From: Solwaraspora sp. WMMD791
GTDB lineage: Bacteria; Actinomycetota; Actinomycetes; Mycobacteriales; Micromonosporaceae
NCBI RefSeq assembly: GCF_029581195.1
Contig: NZ_CP120737.1
Location: 5,433,001-5,497,000, forward strand
Length of the DNA stretch: 64,000 nucleotides
Reading direction: 5' to 3'
Shown here piece by piece: positions 58,157 to 64,000 of the stretch (the stretch's first letter is position 1; every line of letters starts with the position of its first letter). A model generated the notes under the pieces. It had not been told where the DNA came from. It did not search any database and worked only from the letters and a program-made list of their open reading frames with translations. A program made the position numbers and the translations under genes.

Positions 58157-58738
58157 ATGGGTCGATGGCAGCCGGGCGCGCGGGAACGGCTCGAGCGGGC
58201 CGCGCTCGACCTCTTCGCCGAGCAGGGCTTCACCGAGACCACCGTGCCGCAGATCACGGCACGGGCCGGGCTCACCACCCGTACGTTCTTCCGGCACTTC
58301 GCCGACAAGCGGGAGGTGCTGTTCGCTGGCGAGGAGTCGATGCCCGAGCAGGTGGCCCGCCTCATGGCCGGGGCCCCGCGGCCGCTCGGCCCGATGGAGC
58401 TGATCGCCACGGGCCTGGGCCCCGCCGCGGCCGCGATCTTCGAGGGCCGCAGCCTCGACTACCTGCTCCGCCGACGTGCCGTGATCGGTGCCGAGCCCGC
58501 CCTGCAGGAGCGCGAGCTGCGCAAGTTCTCGCTGCTGTCGCAGGCCATGGAGCAGGGCTTCCGCGATCGCGGCATCGACGACCTGACCGCCCGGCTGGCG
58601 GCCGAGATCGCCGTGACCACGTTCCGGATCGCGGTGACCCGCTGGCTCGACCAGCACGGCGACCCCGACCTTCCAACCGCGATCGACCAGACCCTGACGG
58701 CGATGAAACGCCTGATCTCATCGCCGACCCACGACTAG
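58157..58738 (+). CDS. TetR family regulator
   Basis: A 193-residue regulator. The N-terminal HTH (LERAALDLFAEQGFTETTVP, ITARAGLTTRTFFRHFADKR) spans residues 8-55, and the all-helical ligand domain contains RRRAVIGAEPALQERELRKF and AMEQGFRDRGIDD. ATG at 58157, with an in-frame ATG at 58148. It is divergent from the reductase-like gene, the usual layout of a repressor and its target. Confidence 0.9.
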   Translation: MGRWQPGARERLERAALDLFAEQGFTETTVPQITARAGLTTRTFFRHFADKREVLFAGEESMPEQVARLMAGAPRPLGPMELIATGLGPAAAAIFEGRSLDYLLRRRAVIGAEPALQERELRKFSLLSQAMEQGFRDRGIDDLTARLAAEIAVTTFRIAVTRWLDQHGDPDLPTAIDQTLTAMKRLISSPTHD

Positions 58739-58754
58739 GAAAGTGCGTGGTACG

Positions 58755-58776
58755 AACTTTTGCGGGTCACGCAAGT
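58755..58776. promoter_or_regulatory. Inverted repeat before the second TetR gene
   Basis: AACTTTTGCG and CGCAAGTT flank GGTCA, giving TTGCG-N5-CGCAA as the core dyad, 18-39 bp before the start codon and overlapping the likely promoter (CTAGCGT nearby). Probable autoregulatory operator. Confidence 0.5.
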
Positions 58777-58793
58777 TGTGCTAGCGTCGGGGC

Positions 58794-59414
58794 ATGAGCG
58801 GGCTGCGGGAGCGGAAGAAGGCGGCGACCAGGGCGGCGCTGAGCTGGGCGGCGATCCGGCTGACCGTGGAGCGTGGCTACGACAACGTCCTGGTGGACGA
58901 CGTCGCTGAGGCCGCAGGAGTCTCTGCGCGCACGTTCAACAACTACTTCTCCAGCAAGGCCGAGGCGATCGCCTCCCGGCACCTCGACCGCAGTCTGCGG
59001 CTGGCCGACGAGCTCCGGGCCCGCCCGGCCGATGAGCCACTGTGGGCGGCGATCCGGGCGGCGGCAATGGCACAGTTCGAGCCGGGTCCGGAGGTCGAGC
59101 AGGCACCGCCGGGCGACCACGCCGACTGGGTGAGCGGGCTCAAGGTGATGCTCGCCGAGCCGGCGCTGCAGGGCGAGATGCTGCGCGCCGTCGCGGCCGC
59201 CGAGGCCGAGCTGGCCGTGGCCGTCGCCGAACGCACCGGCACCGACGTCAAGCAGGACCTGTACCCGAACCTGGTCGCGGCGACCGTCAGCGCCGCAATC
59301 AACACGGTGATGCGCCAATTCGTGTACGCCGACTCGCCGGTGCCGATGGAACAACTGCTCTCCGACGCGTTGAGCCAACTCGCCGCTGGTCTGCCGGTGC
59401 CTGCCGCCCGCTGA
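58794..59414 (+). CDS. TetR family regulator, MftR/acyl type
   Basis: A 206-residue regulator. The HTH spans residues 8-58 (RERKKAATRAALSWAAIRLT, VAEAAGVSARTFNNYFSSKA, a sequence pattern of TetR proteins beside monooxygenases). The C-terminal ligand domain ends in MRQFVYADSPVPMEQLLSDA. ATG at 58794. The FAD monooxygenase follows on the same strand after 90 bp and is the likely target. Confidence 0.9.
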   Translation: MSGLRERKKAATRAALSWAAIRLTVERGYDNVLVDDVAEAAGVSARTFNNYFSSKAEAIASRHLDRSLRLADELRARPADEPLWAAIRAAAMAQFEPGPEVEQAPPGDHADWVSGLKVMLAEPALQGEMLRAVAAAEAELAVAVAERTGTDVKQDLYPNLVAATVSAAINTVMRQFVYADSPVPMEQLLSDALSQLAAGLPVPAAR

Positions 59415-59504
59415 CCGTCAGCCCCGGTCCACCCCGAAACACCAGCCCCAGTCGCCGCGACGCGGCGACGGGCGGGTTCTCCGTACCCTTGAAAGGATCT
59501 TGTC

Positions 59505-61136
59505 ATGATCGATGTGATCATCGCTGGTGGCGGACCGAACGGCCTGATGCTCGCCTGCGAGCTGGCCCTCGCCGGCATCCGGCCGGTCGTCTGCGAACGG
59601 CGGACCGGGCCGACCACCGAGCAGCGGGCCAACGGACTGGTCGGCCAGGTCGTGCGGATGCTCGACCGACGCGGTCTGTACCAACGGATCGTCGACGACC
59701 AGCACGTTCCCGGTCACCCGGCCCCGACGCAACCACAACCGCAACCAAGGTACGTCTTCGGGGCGCTGCCCCTGGACCTCAGCCAGGTGCCCGACAACCC
59801 GGTCTACACGCTGCCTGTCCCGCAGCCCCGCCTTGAGCGGCTGTTCGCCGCACGGGCTGCCGAGCTGGGCGTGGAGGTCAGGCACGGATGCGCGGTCACC
59901 GGGCTGACCCAGCAACCGGACTCGGTGACGGCGACGCTCGCCGACGGCACGACACTGACCGGTCGGTACCTGGTCGGCGCGGACGGCGGGCAGAGCGTCG
60001 TCCGCAAGGCTGCCGACATCGGCTTCCCCGGCGTGACCGTCGACAACTCGGTCAGCCGTAGCGCCCATGTCAGCCTGCCCGCCGACCTGGTCGACCCGGC
60101 GACCGGAGGACTGGCGGTGCCCGGGTACGGCGTCGTCCCGCCGTTCCAGCACACCCGCACCGAGCGTGGGCTGATCGTCTGGGCGCCGTTTCCCGGCCGC
60201 CAGCCGGCCGTCACCACGGTCGAGTGGCCCGAATCGACCGACTACGGCGACACGCCGATGACCCTGGCCGAGATGCGGGCCAGCGTCGCCCGGGTGCTCG
60301 GCGCCGACGTGCCGTTCGGCCCGCCGCTCGGCGACGGCCCGCATCTGCTGCGCCGGCTGGTCGGCGGCAACACCCGGATCGCGCAGCGGTACCGCGACGG
60401 GCGCGTCCTGCTGCTCGGCGACGCCGCGCACGTGCACCCCCCGATCGGCGGCCCCGGGCTGAACCTCGGCCTGCAGGACGCGATCAACCTGGGCTGGAAG
60501 CTCGCCGCGCAACTGCACGGCTGGGCACCCGACGGGCTGCTCGACACCTACGAGGCCGAGCGTCGCCCGGCCGCGCAGCGGGTGACCATGTCGACCCAGG
60601 CGCAGTCGGCGCTGATCGCACCGGGCAGTGACGTCACCGCGCTGCGGACGCTCGTCGCCGAACTTCTCGCCGAGGCGGCCACCGCCGCGCAGGTCGCCGC
60701 CCTGCTGGCCGGCGCGGACCTGCGCTACGACATGGGTACGCCGGGTGGGTCGCTGGTCGGCCGGTGGGCACCGGATCTGGTGCTGTTCCCCGACACCGGG
60801 GCGGTCCGGCTCGCCGAGGCGACCCGGACCGCCCGGCCGTTGCTGCTCGACGCCACCGGCACCCTCGCCACCGGCACCCTCGCCACGGTCACCGAGCCGT
60901 GGCGGGACCGGGTCGACGTGATCGCGGGAAAGATCGACCTGGTCACCGCGCCGGACGGGAGTACCCCGCCGACCGCGCTGCTGCTGCGCCCGGACTGCTA
61001 CGTCGCGTGGGCGTCGAGCGCCGAGGACCCGGACCCGGACGAGCTGCGCGACGCTCTCACCCGCTGGTTCGGCCCGGCGATCGGGACCAGTGAGCGGACG
61101 CGCGGCCGGGTGTCCGGTACGGGTCCGGAAGACTGA
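59505..61136 (+). CDS. FAD-dependent aromatic hydroxylase (group A flavin monooxygenase)
   Basis: A 543-residue monooxygenase of the PHBH/Rox type. The FAD GxGxxG motif is in VIIAGGGPNGLMLACELALA at residues 4-23, DGGQSVVRKAADIGFPG is the DG motif, and GDAAHVHPPIGGPGLNLGLQ is the second FAD site. A C-terminal thioredoxin-like domain (residues 400-530) ends without a catalytic Cys pair. Close relatives hydroxylate polyketides or inactivate antibiotics such as rifamycin and tetracycline; the substrate here is open. ATG at 59505 with GAAAGGA before it. The stop overlaps the palindromic element at 61135. Confidence 0.9.
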   Translation: MIDVIIAGGGPNGLMLACELALAGIRPVVCERRTGPTTEQRANGLVGQVVRMLDRRGLYQRIVDDQHVPGHPAPTQPQPQPRYVFGALPLDLSQVPDNPVYTLPVPQPRLERLFAARAAELGVEVRHGCAVTGLTQQPDSVTATLADGTTLTGRYLVGADGGQSVVRKAADIGFPGVTVDNSVSRSAHVSLPADLVDPATGGLAVPGYGVVPPFQHTRTERGLIVWAPFPGRQPAVTTVEWPESTDYGDTPMTLAEMRASVARVLGADVPFGPPLGDGPHLLRRLVGGNTRIAQRYRDGRVLLLGDAAHVHPPIGGPGLNLGLQDAINLGWKLAAQLHGWAPDGLLDTYEAERRPAAQRVTMSTQAQSALIAPGSDVTALRTLVAELLAEAATAAQVAALLAGADLRYDMGTPGGSLVGRWAPDLVLFPDTGAVRLAEATRTARPLLLDATGTLATGTLATVTEPWRDRVDVIAGKIDLVTAPDGSTPPTALLLRPDCYVAWASSAEDPDPDELRDALTRWFGPAIGTSERTRGRVSGTGPED

Positions 61137-61204
61137 TACCCGTCACGCCGTTATTCCTGTGAGGAATAATTATTCCCTACGGGAATACCGGCGTGACGGG
61201 TATC
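61135..61204. repeat. ATTCCT palindromic element, copy 3, inside longer 16-bp arms
   Basis: Outer arms GATACCCGTCACGCCG (61135-61150) and its exact complement (61189-61204) enclose TTATTCCTGTGAGGAATAAT and TATTCCCTACGGGAATAC. The inner part matches copies 1 and 2. It overlaps the monooxygenase stop and lies 16 bp before the end of the convergent secreted-protein gene, so it probably ends both transcripts. Confidence 0.88.
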
Positions 61205-61220
61205 GGCCCGGGAACCCCGA

Positions 61221-61544
61221 TCAGTAGCAGATCAGCGTTACGTTCGCGGTGTAGTAGGTGTCGGTGATCTTGTTGGTGTACGAACTGACGACGTAACAGT
61301 CGATGATGGGGATGTAGCCGTCGATCTGCGCCCAGATCTCGGCCTGGTACCTGGCGCTCCAGGCCGCGCTGCTCGCCGTGCTTCCGCTGCCGTAGCCGTA
61401 GTACCAGTCGACCGCCGCAGCGCTCGTCGTCGCGTCGGCCCGGGTGCTGGCCGACGACTCGGCGGCGACCGCCGCGGTCCCGGTGGCGGCCATCGCGCCC
61501 ACGACCATGGCAGCGGTGACGGCGGCTCTCGCGAGAGTGCCCAC
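61221..61544 (-). CDS. Small secreted protein, unknown
   Basis: A 107-residue exported protein. The signal peptide is VGTLARAAVTAAMVVGAMAA, cleaved around AVAAE. The mature part is about 75 residues, rich in Tyr, Ser, Thr and Trp (VDWYYGYGSGSTASSAAWSA, YQAEIWAQIDGYIPIIDCYV), with two Cys (IIDCYV and the C-terminal LICY) able to form one disulfide. No family recognised. The GTG at 61544 follows GGAAAGGGG. Confidence 0.75.
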   Translation of the reverse strand: MGTLARAAVTAAMVVGAMAATGTAAVAAESSASTRADATTSAAAVDWYYGYGSGSTASSAAWSARYQAEIWAQIDGYIPIIDCYVVSSYTNKITDTYYTANVTLICY

Positions 61545-61781
61545 GAATGTCCCCTTTCCTTGCCGTGAAGGTGAGGACACCGTAGCTATCGCATTTGCTG
61601 GCGGCAATGCTTGCCCAAAGCAAAGCATTGGCTGACGAGGCTGCGCCGACCTGCGGCGACAGGGAAAAGTATAAATTGAATTTCGGCTGACCAGCGGCTT
61701 CGTCGAATGCGCTCATCTGCATGATCACGCAAAACCACGCGTACCCCGTCAGCCAAGGTCAGTCAGGGTCAGAAAGGGAGG
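61545..61781. other. Intergenic region, no gene seen
   Basis: About 240 bp between the secreted protein and lacI, both on the minus strand. GGCAATGCTTGCCCAAAGCAAAGCATTGG near 61603-61632 contains CAATGCTT...AAGCATTG, a possible dyad that could be an operator of the secreted-protein promoter. The stretch AAAAGTATAAATTGAATTTC near 61664 is AT-rich. Confidence 0.45.
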
Positions 61782-62798
61782 TCAGGCCGAGTCGCGTCGG
61801 ACGAGTTCGGTGGGCAGCACCACGGCCGGCTCGACGGACTCGCCGTCGGCCAACCGCAGCAGCAGCCGGGCCATCGTCCGGCCGATCTCCTGGATCGGCT
61901 GACGAACGGTGGTCAGCGCCGGGTCCATGTAGCGGGCCATCTCGATGTCGTCGAAGCCGATGACGGCGACGTCGTCGGGCACCCGGCGACCGGCGTCGCG
62001 CAGCGTACGGATTGCGCCGTGGGCCATCAGGTCGGAGGCGACGAACACCGCGTCCAACGCCGGGTCGTCGTCGAGGAGCTGGCGCATCGCGACCGCACCC
62101 GACTCGCGGGTGAAGTCGCCGGTGGCGACCAGCGACCGCCCGCCGGTCGCCCGGACCGCCGTACGGTAGCCGGAGAGCCGATCCACGCCGGCGATCATGT
62201 CCTGCGGGCCGGCGATCGTCGCCACCCGCTGGCGGCCGGACTCGAACAGGTAGCGCACCGCCCGTTCGGCGCCGGCCTCGTTCTCCACGTCGACGTACGG
62301 CACCCCGGCGCTGACCTGGCCCATCGGTCGGCCGCTGCACACCACCGGCAGGCCGCTGCGGGCCAGCGTGCCGGGCATCGGGTCGACGCCGTGGATCGAG
62401 GCGAACATGACCCCGTCGACGTGGCGGCCCATCGCGTACCGCTCGACCCGGTCGTGGCTGCTCGCCGAGCCGGCCATCATCAGCACCAGTTGCTTGTCTG
62501 CGGCCTCCAGCTCCTGGCTGACGCCGTGGATGATGCCGGGGAAGACCTGGTCGTCGGAGAAGACCCGGGTGGCGGTCTCCGGCAGGATCAGCCCCATCGA
62601 GTCGGTCCGCTGGGTGACCAGGCTGCGGGCGGCCAGGTTGGGGACGTACCCCAGTTCCTGGACCGCCCGGCGCACCGCGTCCTGGATCGGTTCGGCGACG
62701 GTGGTGGAGCCGTTCACCACGCGGGAGACGGTGGCCCGGGACACGCCGGCCCGGCGGGCCACCGCCTCCAGCGTCGGACGTTCCCTGGCCACGCGCAC
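61782..62798 (-). CDS. LacI family transcriptional regulator
   Basis: A 338-residue LacI/GalR repressor. The HTH and hinge are at residues 7-60 (PTLEAVARRAGVSRATVSRV, VNGSTTVAEPIQDAVRRAVQ). The periplasmic-binding-type sugar domain follows (GLILPETATRVFSDDQVFPG, DVAVIGFDDIEMARYMDPAL, LTTVRQPIQEIGRTMARLLL). GTG at 62798 with GGGGAG upstream. It lies 51 bp after the GH1 gene on the same strand, so it probably controls that beta-glucosidase and is co-transcribed with it, as with cellobiose regulators of the CebR type. Confidence 0.92.
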   Translation of the reverse strand: MRVARERPTLEAVARRAGVSRATVSRVVNGSTTVAEPIQDAVRRAVQELGYVPNLAARSLVTQRTDSMGLILPETATRVFSDDQVFPGIIHGVSQELEAADKQLVLMMAGSASSHDRVERYAMGRHVDGVMFASIHGVDPMPGTLARSGLPVVCSGRPMGQVSAGVPYVDVENEAGAERAVRYLFESGRQRVATIAGPQDMIAGVDRLSGYRTAVRATGGRSLVATGDFTRESGAVAMRQLLDDDPALDAVFVASDLMAHGAIRTLRDAGRRVPDDVAVIGFDDIEMARYMDPALTTVRQPIQEIGRTMARLLLRLADGESVEPAVVLPTELVRRDSA

Positions 62799-62849
62799 GC
62801 CTGCTCCCCGTCTGTCGAAGGCCCCGCCACCTCAGCGAACCCGGTCGGC

Positions 62850-64000
<1,151 letters not shown>

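Overview
The window is GC-rich actinomycete chromosome. Gene order and content (mycothiol synthase, GlnR, CysA/SseC pair, HbhA-type protein with its XRE partner, Spo0M-like protein, DUF397/DUF5753 pair, PHO boxes made of 11-bp repeats) fit a spore-forming member of the Micromonosporaceae; the genus is an inference and was not tested by any search. No rRNA, tRNA, CRISPR array or complete insertion sequence was seen.

Layout. 0-5.8 kb: GroES-like protein, AI-2E family permease, DinG-type helicase, DUF402 protein, PPK2 polyphosphate kinase. 5.7-7.6 kb: a PHO box, then a DUF47 (PhoU-like) protein and a PiT phosphate transporter. 7.5-10.2 kb: a four-gene minus-strand arsenic operon (ArsR-ArsC fusion, ArsC with N-terminal helical domain, aquaporin, ArsC) that converges on the phosphate importer. 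10.2-13 kb: oxidoreductase, Nudix hydrolase, a small unknown protein. 13-17.4 kb: pstSCAB behind a clear PHO box. 17.4-25.4 kb: mshD, a polysaccharide deacetylase, glnR, a membrane protein, an LmeA-like protein, a tiny Cys-rich leader peptide followed by cysA-sseC, and a secreted lamin-tail protein. 25.4-30 kb: a 1522-residue secreted subtilase with a kelch domain. 30-37 kb: a winged-helix regulator, two small membrane proteins, DsrE, a 33-residue membrane peptide, nitrobindin-like protein, Fur-family regulator with YgfZ, a BKACE enzyme coupled to an asparaginase. 37-44.9 kb: hydrolase, XRE-hbhA-DUF2516-hydrolase operon, MFS/flavoprotein pair, AlaX-EI24 pair. 45-51 kb: two CNNM/CBS membrane proteins, Spo0M, small HhH-like protein, GH43 arabinanase-type enzyme. 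51-57 kb is accessory in character: exonuclease-like protein, HIT protein, DivIVA-like protein, XRE/DUF397 pair, a 700-bp non-coding stretch with a consensus promoter and a run of hairpins, an antitoxin lacking an intact toxin, and a PIN/XRE-ImmA pair. 57-64 kb: an NAD(P)-binding enoyl-reductase-like protein divergent from TetR, a second TetR with an FAD monooxygenase, a small secreted protein, and a LacI/GH1 pair cut by the window edge.

How the parts work together. Phosphate supply is the main theme: two PHO boxes predict PhoP control of pit and pst, PPK2 handles polyphosphate, and the ars operon deals with arsenate that enters by the same transporters. Nitrogen (GlnR), sulfur (CysA/SseC with a probable cysteine attenuator) and mycothiol genes sit in the same block, an arrangement I recognise from Streptomyces and Mycobacterium.

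The least explained signals are non-coding: a promoter-driven hairpin RNA candidate near 54.5-54.7 kb, two families of intergenic palindromic repeats (three and two copies, one with compensatory stem changes), and a recurring habit of short tandem duplications that span stop codons.
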